Of a stretch of DNA of 64,000 bases, positions 1 through 8,460 are shown one piece after another (position 1 is the stretch's first letter; each line of letters starts with the position of its first letter). The stretch is from Microcoleus sp. FACHB-68. Its GTDB lineage: Bacteria > Cyanobacteriota > Cyanobacteriia > Cyanobacteriales > Oscillatoriaceae. Location: NCBI RefSeq assembly GCF_014695715.1, contig NZ_JACJOT010000018.1:248001-312000 (forward strand), given 5' to 3'. The notes under the pieces were generated by a model that was not told the origin of the DNA, ran no database searches, and saw nothing but the letters and a program-made list of their open reading frames with translations. Both the position numbers and the translations under genes were made by a program.

Positions 1-167
1 AACTCATTCACCAAAACCGCTGTTTTTACGCCTTCCTGGTTGGTGAGGATGTGGTTGAGTAGGGTCGTTTTGCCGCTGCCAAGGAAGCCGGTGATGATCG
101 TAACCGGCAGCCCATGTTTGGGAGTCTCTATCGTCGGTGAGTTGTCGGGGGTGACTGCTGATTGCAT
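1..167 (-). CDS. CobW/G3E-family GTPase, N-terminal part (runs off the window)
   Basis: Only the first 55 codons are present; the gene continues beyond base 1. About 20 residues in, after a hydrophilic leader, comes a beta strand and a perfect P-loop, GFLGSGKTT, followed by [11 protein letters not shown] and AVLVNE. That strand/P-loop/helix arrangement is diagnostic of the CobW/COG0523 branch of G3E P-loop GTPases, which help insert metals (Zn, Co or Ni) into target proteins or cobalamin enzymes. The metal-binding CxCC motif and the C-terminal domain lie outside, so the metal and subfamily cannot be judged. It is divergent from cysS, leaving about 140 bp of shared upstream DNA. The ATG at 165-167 is the first plausible start. 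Confidence 0.85.
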   Translation of the reverse strand, partial: MQSAVTPDNSPTIETPKHGLPVTIITGFLGSGKTTLLNHILTNQEGVKTAVLVNE

Positions 168-307
168 AGCGTCGCTGTCAAAAACGTCAGAAAATGGGAG
201 GATAGCGTTACGAGGATGTTGGCTGATATCCCAGCTAACCTCATTATTGCCGATCTATAGGTTGTTCTTGCCGGTTTCAGCCCAGCTGTTTTCACGATTG
301 CTTTGTT

Positions 308-1765
308 ATGGCCCTTACAATTTACAACACCCTGACTCGTCGCGACGAACCGTTTCAGCCGTTAGAAGCCGGCAAGGTGCGGATGTATTGCTGTGGCGTC
401 ACGGTTTATGATTACTGCCACTTGGGCCATGCCCGCTCTTATATTGTTTGGGATACGGTGCGCCGGTATTTAAAATGGCGGGGCTATGATGTGCGCTACG
501 TGCAGAATTTTACCGATATTGATGACAAAATTCTCAACCGCGCTAGGGAACAAGGATCTTCAATGGAAGAAGTGGCCAATCGGTTTACGGAAGCCTATTT
601 TGAAGATATGAAGCGGCTGAATGTATTGGAAGCGGATGAGTATCCCCGCGCCACTCACACCCTGGATGGCATTAAGCGGCTGATCCACGAGTTGGAAACT
701 AAAGGTTTTGCTTACCCGGCAGCCGGGGACGTTTACTTTGCGGTACGGCGGTTTGGGGAGTATGGCAAGCTGTCGGGACGCAAGCTAGACGATATGCAAG
801 CCGGCGCGAGTGGACGCGTGGGAGTGGAAGATCCAGAAGCGCAAAAGAAGAAAGATCCCTTTGATTTTGCCCTGTGGAAGGCGGCAAAACCCGGAGAACC
901 GGCTTGGGAGTCGCCTTGGGGTGCCGGTCGTCCGGGATGGCATATTGAATGCTCAGCAATGGTACGCGATCGCTTAGGAGAAAGCATTGATATTCATGTC
1001 GGCGGCGCAGATTTAATTTTCCCCCATCACGAGAATGAAATTGCCCAATCTGAAGCAGTCACCGGCCAACCTTTAGCGCGTTACTGGCTGCATAATGGCA
1101 TGGTGAATGTGGATGGTGAAAAAATGTCTAAATCTTTGGGCAACTTCACTACAATTCGACAGTTATTAGATGCGCCCAATGCGCCAGATCCAATGGCAGT
1201 GCGGTTATTTGTTTTGCAAGCGCACTACCGCAAGCCGGTTGATTTCACCGGCGAGGCAATGGCTGCGATTCAAAATGGTTGGAATACCCTCAAAGATGGT
1301 TTGCTGTTTGGTTATGAGTGCGGGGATCGACTCGGTTGGGAGAAAGCAGGGGAGAATTTACTAAACACTGAACAGGTTGAGAGATTCCAAGCGGCGGTGG
1401 ATGAGGATTTTAATTTCTCAGGCGGTTTAGCGGTGCTGTTTGAACTCGCGAAGGAGTTGCAAAAAGAGCAAAATATTCTTGTCCATGAGGGGAAAACAAA
1501 AACGCCTGCCGGTGAGTTACAGCAAAAGTGGCACACGCTCGTAGAATTAGCGCAAGTGTTAGGTTTAGAAGCGCTGCCGGTGGAAAAAGCTGAGGCTGCC
1601 GGTGGTTTAAGTGACGCGGAGATTGAAGCTTTAATTCAGCAACGAAAGGATGCTCGTAAGGCGAAAAACTTTGCGGAAGGGGATCGCATCCGCAATGAAC
1701 TTCAAGATCAAGGAATAACTTTAATTGATCAGCCGGGAGGTGTAACGCTCTGGCATCGCAATTAA
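308..1765 (+). CDS. cysS: Cysteinyl-tRNA synthetase
   Basis: Class I aminoacyl-tRNA synthetase that charges tRNA-Cys in the cytoplasm. At 485 aa it is full length for the family. The class I signature HLGH is at residues 38-41 and KMSKS at about 272-276. The zinc site that discriminates cysteine is visible: Cys in YCCGVTVYD (28/29), Cys in GWHIECSAM, and His/Glu in [11 protein letters not shown]. The C-terminal third is the helical DALR and anticodon-binding region, ending in the usual motif near [14 protein letters not shown]. It is transcribed alone, divergent from the CobW gene, with a glutathione S-transferase 43 bp downstream. Nothing unusual was seen. Confidence 0.98.
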   Translation: MALTIYNTLTRRDEPFQPLEAGKVRMYCCGVTVYDYCHLGHARSYIVWDTVRRYLKWRGYDVRYVQNFTDIDDKILNRAREQGSSMEEVANRFTEAYFEDMKRLNVLEADEYPRATHTLDGIKRLIHELETKGFAYPAAGDVYFAVRRFGEYGKLSGRKLDDMQAGASGRVGVEDPEAQKKKDPFDFALWKAAKPGEPAWESPWGAGRPGWHIECSAMVRDRLGESIDIHVGGADLIFPHHENEIAQSEAVTGQPLARYWLHNGMVNVDGEKMSKSLGNFTTIRQLLDAPNAPDPMAVRLFVLQAHYRKPVDFTGEAMAAIQNGWNTLKDGLLFGYECGDRLGWEKAGENLLNTEQVERFQAAVDEDFNFSGGLAVLFELAKELQKEQNILVHEGKTKTPAGELQQKWHTLVELAQVLGLEALPVEKAEAAGGLSDAEIEALIQQRKDARKAKNFAEGDRIRNELQDQGITLIDQPGGVTLWHRN

Positions 1766-1808
1766 GCGGTAATTCCTGAATGTTTAATCAAAACAGAGAG
1801 GTTTTTTC

Positions 1809-2474
1809 ATGTTAAAGCTTTATCACACTCCGATTTCTCCCAACTCCCGCCGCGTCTGGATTACGTTACTGGAAAAACAAGTTGAATTTGAGTTGGTGAA
1901 ACTTAACCTAGATGGTGATCAATTTCAACCAGAGTTTTTAAAACTTAATCCGTTTCACCACATTCCTGTGTTAGAAGATGATGACTTTAGCCTGTTTGAA
2001 TCTCTAGCAATTTTGGATTATTTAGAGGCAAAATACCCCAATCCCCCACTGTTACCGAAGGATGCAAAATCTTTGGCAAGGGTGCGAATGGTGGAGTTAG
2101 TAACAGTTAATGAATTGATGCCGCTTTTATTACCCTTAGCGACTCAAGCCTGGGGCATTGTTGAACCCGATCCTCAGAAACAGGAAAAGGCGAAGCAGCA
2201 AATTAATATAGCACTCGGTTTTTTTGAGGACGTTTTAGGAGACTCTCAATTATTTGGTGGCGAGGGCATCAATCGAGCGGATATCGTCGCCGGCACGGTG
2301 GTGACTCAGTTGCCTGGGATTGGTATGTCTCTAGATAATTACCCTAAATTGAGTGCGTGGACTGAGCGATTGACGCAACATCCTAGCTGGCAAAAAACTC
2401 AAGTCAGTCAACAAGAAATGCTAGGGTTTATCTCTCGATTGAAAGCTCGAATGCAAGGGCCTTCTAATCGCTAA
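1809..2474 (+). CDS. Glutathione S-transferase family protein
   Basis: A 221-aa two-domain GST. The N-terminal thioredoxin-like half begins MLKLYHTPISPNSRRVWITL, with SPNSRR in the position of the catalytic Ser/Cys loop. It also has the cis-Pro strand (HHIPVLEDDD) and the glutathione-contacting FESLAILDYLEAKYP motif at the end of the domain. The C-terminal half is all-helical with the N-capping segment GGEGINRADIVAG. It probably conjugates or reduces small electrophiles with glutathione; the substrate cannot be read from sequence. A purine-rich AGAGAGG precedes the ATG. The 43-bp gap after cysS allows co-transcription, but no functional link is evident. Confidence 0.9.
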   Translation: MLKLYHTPISPNSRRVWITLLEKQVEFELVKLNLDGDQFQPEFLKLNPFHHIPVLEDDDFSLFESLAILDYLEAKYPNPPLLPKDAKSLARVRMVELVTVNELMPLLLPLATQAWGIVEPDPQKQEKAKQQINIALGFFEDVLGDSQLFGGEGINRADIVAGTVVTQLPGIGMSLDNYPKLSAWTERLTQHPSWQKTQVSQQEMLGFISRLKARMQGPSNR

Positions 2475-2536
2475 AAATTGTTGTTAAAAACAATTGCTTT
2501 TCGGAATCGGAGTGTCAGGAATCACCTAATCTGTTT

Positions 2537-3643
2537 ATGTCAGAGCAGCGCATTACCGTTTCGATATCTAATCTGTTGGTAATTTTAGCCACCGGCTTGC
2601 TGCTGGTGCTACTTTGGCAGTTGCGAAGTCTGCTGGTAACGCTGATGGTTTCAGTGGTGCTGGCAGCTTCAATTGTGCCGGTGGTTAATTGGGCGGAAAA
2701 ATTTGGCGTTCCCCGGTGGGTGGCGACAATTCTTACTTATCTGACTTTGATAGGCGGATTAACAGGGGTGGGTTTGTTAATTGGGCCGACTGTCATTGAG
2801 CAAATTGATCGCTTGATTCGTCAATTGCCGGTTTATTTGGAAGCGCTGCGCCTTTTGGTTGAAAATATAGCGGTTCGACTCAGTGATAATAGTCCAGATT
2901 TAATCCGTCAATTTTTTAATACTCAAGCGCTGACAAGTTGGGTGTTTCGTTCTAGTCAACAGTTACTTCTGCGTTCTTATGGGATTACGCGGGGGATTGT
3001 GGGCGGTTTTTTTAGTTTGATTTTGTCTCTGTTTCTGTCAGGTTATATGGTGGCAGACAGTCGCACTTTAATTAAAAGTTTAGTGCGGTTGTTTCCGAAG
3101 CCTTGGGATGAGCGCTTAGAGGCTCAAGTCGTGCCGGTGAGTCAGCGAATGGGAAGTTACATTCGAGGGCGAGTTTTGGTTTCGGGAATTTTGGCGTTGG
3201 GGACAACTGTCGGCTTGAGTTTTTTGGGACTGCAAGATTTTGCCTTGGGTTTGGGTGCCATTGCCGGCGTGACAAATTTGATTCCGTTTTTAGGCCCAAT
3301 TTTAGGGGTAGTGCCGGCGCTGATTGTCGCCATTTCCCAAGGCGGTTTGCTATTCCTGTGGGTGTTAATTTTATTTGTAGTGATTCAAAATCTGGAAACT
3401 TATGTGCTTGATCCCTTGCTGGTAGGGTCTTCTGTAGGGGTGCATCCCCTGTTCCAACTACTATCAGTGTTGGGGGGTGTTCAGGTTTTAGGGATTATTG
3501 GAGCGCTGATTGTTCCGCCTTGGTTTGCCGGCGCGGCTGCTTTGGTGGAAAATCTTTATCTAAGACCGAAGTTGATGGCGGAGAGGCGAGAGGCACAAGC
3601 TCAAGCAAAGGCAAATGCGGTGCCGGTGGCTCCTTCAACTTGA
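2537..3643 (+). CDS. AI-2E/PerM family transporter
   Basis: A 368-aa integral membrane protein of the AI-2E (TqsA/PerM, UPF0118) family. The N-terminus has the typical pair of hydrophobic helices (LLVILATGLLLVLLWQLR, then a second after SLLVTLMVS). A long amphipathic region follows (DRLIRQLPVYLEALR). The C-terminal half carries the conserved FLGLQDFALGLGAIAGVTNL, IPFLGPILGVVPA and YVLDPLLVG blocks that mark the family. Members export autoinducer-2-like molecules or work in ion/proton exchange; the cyanobacterial substrate is unknown. The tail is Ala/Arg/Gln-rich and cytoplasmic. It lies 62 bp downstream of the GST gene. Confidence 0.9.
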   Translation: MSEQRITVSISNLLVILATGLLLVLLWQLRSLLVTLMVSVVLAASIVPVVNWAEKFGVPRWVATILTYLTLIGGLTGVGLLIGPTVIEQIDRLIRQLPVYLEALRLLVENIAVRLSDNSPDLIRQFFNTQALTSWVFRSSQQLLLRSYGITRGIVGGFFSLILSLFLSGYMVADSRTLIKSLVRLFPKPWDERLEAQVVPVSQRMGSYIRGRVLVSGILALGTTVGLSFLGLQDFALGLGAIAGVTNLIPFLGPILGVVPALIVAISQGGLLFLWVLILFVVIQNLETYVLDPLLVGSSVGVHPLFQLLSVLGGVQVLGIIGALIVPPWFAGAAALVENLYLRPKLMAERREAQAQAKANAVPVAPST

Positions 3644-3759
3644 GACAGGGGTAGAGCGAAACCCAGAGTTAAGTTGCTAAAAAGTAATTTGTGGAGCAGT
3701 TCCCACAGAGTCTTGAACAGTAGCCAGTAATATAAAGATGCAAAGTTGAGATTCTGTCT

Positions 3760-4176
3760 GTGTCCGCTAAAGATGTTTTCCACGAAGCTGTAAAACAGGC
3801 ACTTCAAAAAGAGAAGTGGGTGATTACTAACGATCCTTTGAGATTTAAGTTCGGCAACGTCAACTTTCAAGTGGATTTAGGGGCAGAACAATTGCTGGCA
3901 GCGGAGCGAGCTGGAGAGAAAATTGCGGTTGAGATCAAGAGCTTCTTGAATCCCTCTGCGATTACGGATTTCTACTCTGCGCTAGGACAATTTCTCAGCT
4001 ATCGTCTTGCTCTAGAGTCTGTTGAGCCAGATCGGACATTGTACTTGGCAGTCCCAGTTGATGTGTATCAAACGTTTTTTCAGTACGGATTCACTCAAAC
4101 TGCGGTACAACGGTATCAGGTCTTGCTAATTGTGTACGATCCAGCGAATGAGGTGATTGTGCAATGGACAAGGTAG
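3760..4176 (+). CDS. xisH: XisH-like protein (PD-(D/E)XK-type fold)
   Basis: A 138-aa protein matching the XisH family. XisH was first named as a factor needed for excision of the fdxN element in Anabaena, but homologues occur in many copies in cyanobacteria without that element. Asp39 (VDLG) followed by Glu58-Ile59-Lys60 (VEIKSF) fits the PD-(D/E)XK nuclease-like catalytic core described for the family. The conserved FYSALGQFLSYR block follows. The start is GTG at 3760. The 3' end overlaps xisI by 13 bp, so the two are translationally coupled. It is probably half of a two-protein module, toxin-antitoxin-like or recombination-controlling; its present role is inference. Confidence 0.92.
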   Translation: MSAKDVFHEAVKQALQKEKWVITNDPLRFKFGNVNFQVDLGAEQLLAAERAGEKIAVEIKSFLNPSAITDFYSALGQFLSYRLALESVEPDRTLYLAVPVDVYQTFFQYGFTQTAVQRYQVLLIVYDPANEVIVQWTR

Positions 4177-4499
4177 CTCAATACCGGCAATATATTCAGA
4201 CGTTAATGAGCCGGTATGCCAACGATGATGTTTCGGATGATGCGCTCGAAGTGCAACTCATTTTCGATACCGAAGGAGATCATTACCTGTGGATGAATGT
4301 AGGTTGGCAACAGTTCAATAGGATTTACCGCTGCGTGATCCATTTTGATATTAAAGATGGAAAGATTTGGCTCCAGCAAAATTTAACCGATCAGAATCCT
4401 GCTGAGGAGCTAGTTGAAATGGGTGTGCCGAGGAAGGATATTGTACTGGGATTACAGCCTCCTTACAAACGACAGTACACCGAGTACGGTGTAGCTTGA
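4164..4499 (+). CDS. xisI: XisI-like protein, partner of XisH
   Basis: A 111-aa protein of the XisI family. It shows the family's typical strings: a YRQYIQTLMSRYA start, FDTEGDHYLWMNVGW in the middle, IYRCVIHFDIKDGKIW, and the C-terminal EELVEMGVPRKDIVLGL and PPYKRQYTEY. It begins inside the last codons of xisH and is almost certainly co-translated with it. XisI proteins are small and acidic with no known catalytic site, and are assumed to bind or control XisH. Downstream, 4500-4710 has no convincing gene and separates the pair from two membrane-protein genes on the same strand. Confidence 0.92.
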   Translation: MDKVAQYRQYIQTLMSRYANDDVSDDALEVQLIFDTEGDHYLWMNVGWQQFNRIYRCVIHFDIKDGKIWLQQNLTDQNPAEELVEMGVPRKDIVLGLQPPYKRQYTEYGVA

Positions 4500-4710
4500 A
4501 AAGTTCAGTCGCTAAGCTGTCTACAGTGCCGGCATTGCTGATCCTATATGTATCGGGAATGCCTATGAACCGCTACGTCCTTTCCGTAATAGTACGGAGT
4601 TTGTTGAGCACACTTAAAATAAGTTCCGTGCTTTTATCATCACGCCTATATACATCAGCATTCCATATTGAGTGGAGAGATTAATTGCTCCTCTGGGGGA
4701 TAAATAAAAA

Positions 4711-5247
4711 ATGGCAGGACAAACACTATCTAAAGCACAAGCCAACTTTAAGATGGCTCTATGGCAAGCAGATGCAGGATCGATGAGTAGCAGTGACCTG
4801 TATGTGTGGTTGAACGATAGTGGATTGCCCCACGAAGTAACGATTAGATTACATGAACTAGCTAACTACACTAAGAAAATTGGAAATAAAGTATTTGATT
4901 GCGGCAAAATTATCCTTATTAAAATTATTGAGTTTGTTAAGGCACATCCTAATTTAGTTGCAGGAGTTGGGATAGGAGTGGCTCTAGGATTTGCTGTCAA
5001 CTACTTGGTAAGTTCTATACCCTTTATAGGAGTGTTGTTGGCACCCTTAGCAGCAGCATTAGCAGCAACATTCGGAATAGTCGTGTTTGGAATAGCAGGA
5101 CACAGGCTAGACAAACGCGCTCAAGGGAAAGAAGTACAGAACGGACTTATGGGATATGCAGAGGACGTTGTTGAAATAGTCCAAGCCTTTTTTCAATTAA
5201 TGATTGATGTTTTTAATGTTGTCTTTCAAAATGTCATAACTGCCTAA
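4711..5247 (+). CDS. Glycine-rich membrane protein, unknown function
   Basis: I do not recognise this 178-aa protein. Residues 1-60 are hydrophilic and helical. Residues about 82-130 form one or two membrane segments with small-residue spacing (GVGIGVALGFAV, LLAPLAAALAATFGIVVFGIAG), resembling glycine-zipper helices. The segment after them is charged (HRLDKRAQGK), and the last 30 residues are an amphipathic helix rich in Phe/Val (QAFFQLMIDVFNVVFQNV). No signal peptide is evident. It is followed 36 bp later by another gene of the same style, so the two probably form one unit. The gene is AT-rich and contains no copy of GCCGGC, the word enriched across the rest of the window, which suggests recent arrival. 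Confidence 0.7.
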   Translation: MAGQTLSKAQANFKMALWQADAGSMSSSDLYVWLNDSGLPHEVTIRLHELANYTKKIGNKVFDCGKIILIKIIEFVKAHPNLVAGVGIGVALGFAVNYLVSSIPFIGVLLAPLAAALAATFGIVVFGIAGHRLDKRAQGKEVQNGLMGYAEDVVEIVQAFFQLMIDVFNVVFQNVITA

Positions 5248-5283
5248 ATATAAACAGATTCAAGTAATTTCAAGAGGTCTAAT

Positions 5284-6117
5284 ATGTCTGACACTAAAAC
5301 CCCCACAAAAGAGCAAATTCTTGAAGCTATAAAGAAATTAGAAAAAAATCCTCACGATAAGATAGGAATCCTATCCGATATTGGAATTGGAGTAGTAGGT
5401 GCTGCTGGTGCTGGTTATGCAGCTTCTATCTTTGGAGCTTCCCTCTTCTTTGGGCTAATTCCGGTTGCTGCCCCATTAGCAGTAGTTGCTGGAGGTGCTG
5501 CATTAGGTGGACTAGCTCTTGTAGGAGTAAAGAAGATGTTTATTGATGGCACTTTTGATGACGGAAAAAAAGCAGAAATGCTGAAGCAGTTGAAAGAACA
5601 GCTAATGGAAATGGAAGCTAAAGAAAGAGCATCTAAACTTGAAGATAGTGACAAGGCAAAATTCATTCTTCTCTTGAAGGAACCAGTAAGGCTCGATCTA
5701 ATTAGCCTGAAGGATGCTCAGAATTTAATGGCGAATGTAGAGAATGGTCAAGTGCCTTTAAAAGAAGCGTATAAATTAGTGCAAGATTTAATTAAATCAG
5801 CACCTACAGGTGGACTAGCTCTTGTAGGAGTAAAGAAGATGTTTATTGATGGCACTTTTGATGACGGAAAAAAAGCAGAAATGCTGAAGCAGTTGAAAGA
5901 ACAGTTAAGGGAAGCGGAAGCTAAAGAAAGAGCATCTAAACTTGAAGATAGTGACAAGACAAAATTCATTCTTCTCTTGAAGGAACCAGTAAGGCTCGAT
6001 CTAATTAGCCCGAAGGATGCTCAGAATTTAATGGCGAATGTAGAGAATGGTCAAGTGCCTTTAAAAGAAGCGTATAAATTAGTGCAAGATTTAATTAAAT
6101 CAGCACCTACACGGTAG
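5284..6117 (+). CDS. Membrane protein with a tandemly duplicated cytoplasmic domain, unknown function
   Basis: A 277-aa protein I cannot place in a family. A hydrophilic N-terminus (residues 1-30, Lys-rich) leads to a glycine/alanine-rich hydrophobic stretch at about 33-80 (GIGVVGAAGAGYAASIFGA, VAAPLAVVAGGAALGGLALV), enough for two short membrane helices. After that a 101-residue unit occurs twice in tandem (75-175 and 176-276), with only four amino-acid differences. Each unit starts with the end of the hydrophobic stretch, then has a charged helix (KKAEMLKQLKEQL), a coiled-coil-like EAKERASKLEDSDK segment and a helical module ending DLIKSAPT. Before duplication the protein was probably about 176 aa. 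The ATG follows an AGAGG ribosome-binding site. Partner of the preceding gene by position and composition. Confidence 0.72.
   Translation: MSDTKTPTKEQILEAIKKLEKNPHDKIGILSDIGIGVVGAAGAGYAASIFGASLFFGLIPVAAPLAVVAGGAALGGLALVGVKKMFIDGTFDDGKKAEMLKQLKEQLMEMEAKERASKLEDSDKAKFILLLKEPVRLDLISLKDAQNLMANVENGQVPLKEAYKLVQDLIKSAPTGGLALVGVKKMFIDGTFDDGKKAEMLKQLKEQLREAEAKERASKLEDSDKTKFILLLKEPVRLDLISPKDAQNLMANVENGQVPLKEAYKLVQDLIKSAPTR
5506..6111 (+). repeat. Near-perfect 303-bp tandem direct duplication inside a gene
   Basis: Copy 1 is 5506-5808 and copy 2 is 5809-6111. They are exactly adjacent, and by eye differ at six positions: four clustered at the end of the charged helix, one in the Asp-Lys segment and one turning a Leu into Pro. 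The unit is 101 codons, so the frame is kept. The very low divergence points to a recent event or to ongoing unequal exchange. Confidence 0.97.
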
Positions 6118-6270
6118 GAAAGCGCTGCACATTTTGTAGAGCGATTTAACGAGGCACCACACGCTTAAGAGCGATCGCATTCTTCAGTCATCTCCAAAGC
6201 AAAGCAACATAGATCATCATCTTTGCTGTCAAGTAACTTCTCTAGTACAAGCTTATAAAGTGCAGCTACA

Positions 6271-6302
6271 AAAAAGGACTCCTGAACAGGAGTCTTTTTT
6301 TA
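6271..6302 (+). terminator. Intrinsic terminator, hairpin plus T-run
   Basis: A perfect 8-bp stem, GACTCCTG, with an AA loop and CAGGAGTC, is followed by TTTTTTT and preceded by an A-run. It can therefore terminate transcripts from both directions: the membrane-protein pair from the left and any read-through from the tRNA side. It sits about 155 bp downstream of the stop codon. Confidence 0.88.
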
Positions 6303-6404
6303 AATCTAAGTACCAAACAATTTGTCAATTCGGGCAACAATTTGTCCTCCCAGACAACTGATTTGACATTCGATCAAACCGGCTTTTTTAGTGGTTTCTT
6401 GAAA

Positions 6405-6478
6405 TCGGAGCGGCGGGATTTGAACCCACGACCCCCACTACCCCAAAGTGGTGCGCTACCAAGCTGCGCTACGCCCCG
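6405..6478 (-). tRNA. tRNA-Pro (anticodon GGG)
   Basis: The minus strand folds into a complete cloverleaf. The acceptor stem CGGGGCG pairs with CGCTCCG (one G-U) and the discriminator is A. The D arm is GCGCAGCTTGGTAGCGC. The anticodon stem CCACT/AGTGG encloses the loop TTGGGGT, giving anticodon GGG. The T arm is GTGGGTTCAAATCCCGC. The 3' CCA is not encoded. Confidence 0.96.
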
Positions 6479-6526
6479 TTACGAATTCCTATAATAGCAC
6501 ATCTTCCACGGCAAGCAAGCACCCCA

Positions 6527-6892
6527 TTAAAAAACTTTGAGTGCCTGCGCGGCTTGAACCAGACTGGGAACTGCGGATGCCGGCCATTTGCCTTCTGCAC
6601 CGCGTCCTGAATATAAGATGAAGTGCAGGCTGTAGGCATGAGGCCGGCCTTCCACTTCTAACCAAAGTAAATCACTTTCGGCTTCACAGGCGATGTTCTC
6701 TTCATCCATCAATTCCCCCGCCATTTGGCTCATTGTAGCGGCCAGTTGCCCTAGAAGCCGGCAAAAATCATTCAACTCCGCCTCTGTCAACTCTAGCGCC
6801 CAATCTTCCCCCCCCACTAAACCTTTATATTCAGCGGCGCTGGGATTCCAGCCTAAGCGCCAACCTGTGCCAGTCTTGACGAGACGATCCAT
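6527..6892 (-). CDS. DUF1818 family protein
   Basis: A 121-aa soluble protein of the cyanobacterial DUF1818 family. It opens with the typical GTGWRLGWNPSAAEYKGLVG stretch, then GEDWALELTEAELNDFCRLL. It continues with an acidic helix and a beta-rich half (DLLWLEVEGRPHAYSLHFIL, RGAEGKWPASAV). The function is unknown; a small alpha/beta domain with no catalytic motif is all that is visible. It stands alone downstream of a short intergenic region and upstream of the tRNA-Pro gene on the same strand. Confidence 0.88.
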   Translation of the reverse strand: MDRLVKTGTGWRLGWNPSAAEYKGLVGGEDWALELTEAELNDFCRLLGQLAATMSQMAGELMDEENIACEAESDLLWLEVEGRPHAYSLHFILYSGRGAEGKWPASAVPSLVQAAQALKVF

Positions 6893-6959
6893 GAAATTCT
6901 GCCGGCTTTTTTATTTCAAGGTTTAAGCAATGCTAGTATTTAAAATTTTCACAACAACC

Positions 6960-7298
6960 TTATGTATTTAAGATTGTCTGACGAAGATCATCGAGACTAC
7001 TCTCTTCTAGCAAGAGTCGCTTGCCATTCGCCACCAGTACCACCTTATCAATTTTTTTAGCCAACAATGCTTCTTGATATTTTTGATACCAATTATTAAT
7101 TTGTTGCGATAAAGCTTCTCCGCTTGCGGCTGATAGAATGTGAACAATCACTGACACGACCTTATCCGGTCTTGTTGCTTCTACGGGTTGCCAGGTTCCT
7201 CGTGTTATGTCAGGACTGCTTAACAGCGCTTCAGCTGCTTCAACTGCGCCTGTTCCCTCAATTGCCATAGTAACTTCTGCCATATATTTTCCTGCCAA
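6960..7298 (-). CDS. Hypothetical protein, possible effector-associated small domain
   Basis: A 112-aa protein with alternating strands and helices: VTMAIEGTGAVEAAEALLSS, DKVVSVIVHILS, a Gln-rich helix, and at the end KVVLVANGKRLLLEESSLDD. The closing 'value-of-a-name, then LDDLRQTI' pattern reminds me of the small effector-associated constant components seen beside caspase or TIR effectors in cyanobacteria, but I am not sure, and no such effector is next door. No signal peptide or membrane segment. AT-rich upstream DNA separates it from the bestrophin gene on the same strand. Listed as a gene because codon use and length look genuine. Confidence 0.6.
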   Translation of the reverse strand: MAGKYMAEVTMAIEGTGAVEAAEALLSSPDITRGTWQPVEATRPDKVVSVIVHILSAASGEALSQQINNWYQKYQEALLAKKIDKVVLVANGKRLLLEESSLDDLRQTILNT

Positions 7299-7426
7299 TT
7301 ACGCTACTTTAATTTTACCTTCAATTTTCCTGCTTTTCGGAAAAAGCTATTTTATAATTCTCTTTTTTAACTTAAATTTCTATTATTTTTAACATCTTAA
7401 AATTTGAGCCAGTTCTGGCTTCTTCT

Positions 7427-8347
7427 CTAATTTCTCAGGGTTGATTTTTCCTCAGGTAGATTAACATGAGCATTAGGTGAGAGGGAAATTAAATCTTCAA
7501 TGTTGCGGAGCATAGTAGCGCAAATCGTATCTAAAGGTAAATCATTGAAATCATGGCCGAATGGATTTTCGATTTCAATGCCAATTTCTTCCACTCCAAA
7601 CAACATAAAACTAACTAAAGCAACAATCGGCCCTGTCCACCACTGCACGTTATCAACAACTTCAAAAGGTAATATCAAGCAATAAATTAATAGTAATTGC
7701 TTTAAATGAATGGCATAAGCCAAAGGAATCGGAGTTTTTAAAATCCGTTCACATCCTCCTAAAACGTCTACCATATTATCTAGTAGCTTATGCATCGCCG
7801 CTAGTTGATAATTATTGATGCACCCCCGTTCATTTTGCTTTTGTAAATAATCTCCAATCCAGAAGGCAACTTCTAAAGGAGGGTGGTTCATGCTTTTCAG
7901 CTTGAGATACTGCTTCGGCGATATTAACGCCTCTATCTCGCTGTTCATTGCCTGTTGCCGCAGATGCAATTTCGTCGCCACAGCAAAAGCAACCAAGAGT
8001 CTTAAAGTTGCTATTTTCTCTTGTGTATCCTGCGGTTCCTTCGCCTCTATCGCTACCCAAATTTGACGCGCAAAGTTGCGAACAGTATTGACTAAAGTTC
8101 CCCAAAGTTTGCGACCTTCCCAAAATCGCTCGTAAGCTGTATTTGTACGAAATACTAATAATAACCCTAAAATAATATTAGGGACAAACCCAATTATGTT
8201 CCAGCCAACGGGTACTTTAAAATGATAGAGTAGGGAAATAAAAAAGCCAAATACTCCACAAAAAAGCACCTGACCAAAAATTGCTGGAGCGACTGACCCT
8301 TTTAACCGTAAACTTATTCGCCACCAGGTCAGTTTGTCAAGTGCCAT
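7427..8347 (-). CDS. Bestrophin/UPF0187 family anion channel-like protein
   Basis: A 306-aa membrane protein of the bestrophin (UPF0187) family, which forms pentameric chloride or bicarbonate channels in bacteria and plastids. Family marks are the N-terminal membrane pair (FGQVLFCGVFGFFISLLYHF and IIGFVPNIILGLLLVFRTN) and the strongly conserved TAYERFWEGRKLWGTLVN with NTVRNFARQ. The later PIPLAYAIHLKQLLLIYCL, with LPFEVVDNVQWWT, leads into the terminal FGVEEIGIEIENPFGHDFND block. In cyanobacteria and thylakoids such channels may balance charge or move bicarbonate; the local genes do not say which. The start at 8347 fits the family N-terminus (LTWWRISLRLKGS). Confidence 0.93.
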   Translation of the reverse strand: MALDKLTWWRISLRLKGSVAPAIFGQVLFCGVFGFFISLLYHFKVPVGWNIIGFVPNIILGLLLVFRTNTAYERFWEGRKLWGTLVNTVRNFARQIWVAIEAKEPQDTQEKIATLRLLVAFAVATKLHLRQQAMNSEIEALISPKQYLKLKSMNHPPLEVAFWIGDYLQKQNERGCINNYQLAAMHKLLDNMVDVLGGCERILKTPIPLAYAIHLKQLLLIYCLILPFEVVDNVQWWTGPIVALVSFMLFGVEEIGIEIENPFGHDFNDLPLDTICATMLRNIEDLISLSPNAHVNLPEEKSTLRN

Positions 8348-8405
8348 AAAACTTCTATTGAGGAGTAGTCTAGAGGTATGATCTTGAAAAGTTTTTACGA
8401 TAAAT

Positions 8406-8449
8406 TGCTAATCGCTACCGGCAGCACAATCTACCTTTAGCGATTAGCA
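8406..8449. terminator. Long inverted repeat downstream of pheS
   Basis: TGCTAATCGCT and AGCGATTAGCA form a perfect 11-bp stem with a 22-nt loop, just after the pheS stop codon. No T-run follows on the pheS strand, so it may act as an mRNA-end hairpin rather than a classical terminator. Confidence 0.55.
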
Positions 8450-8460
8450 CAATGACTTGC

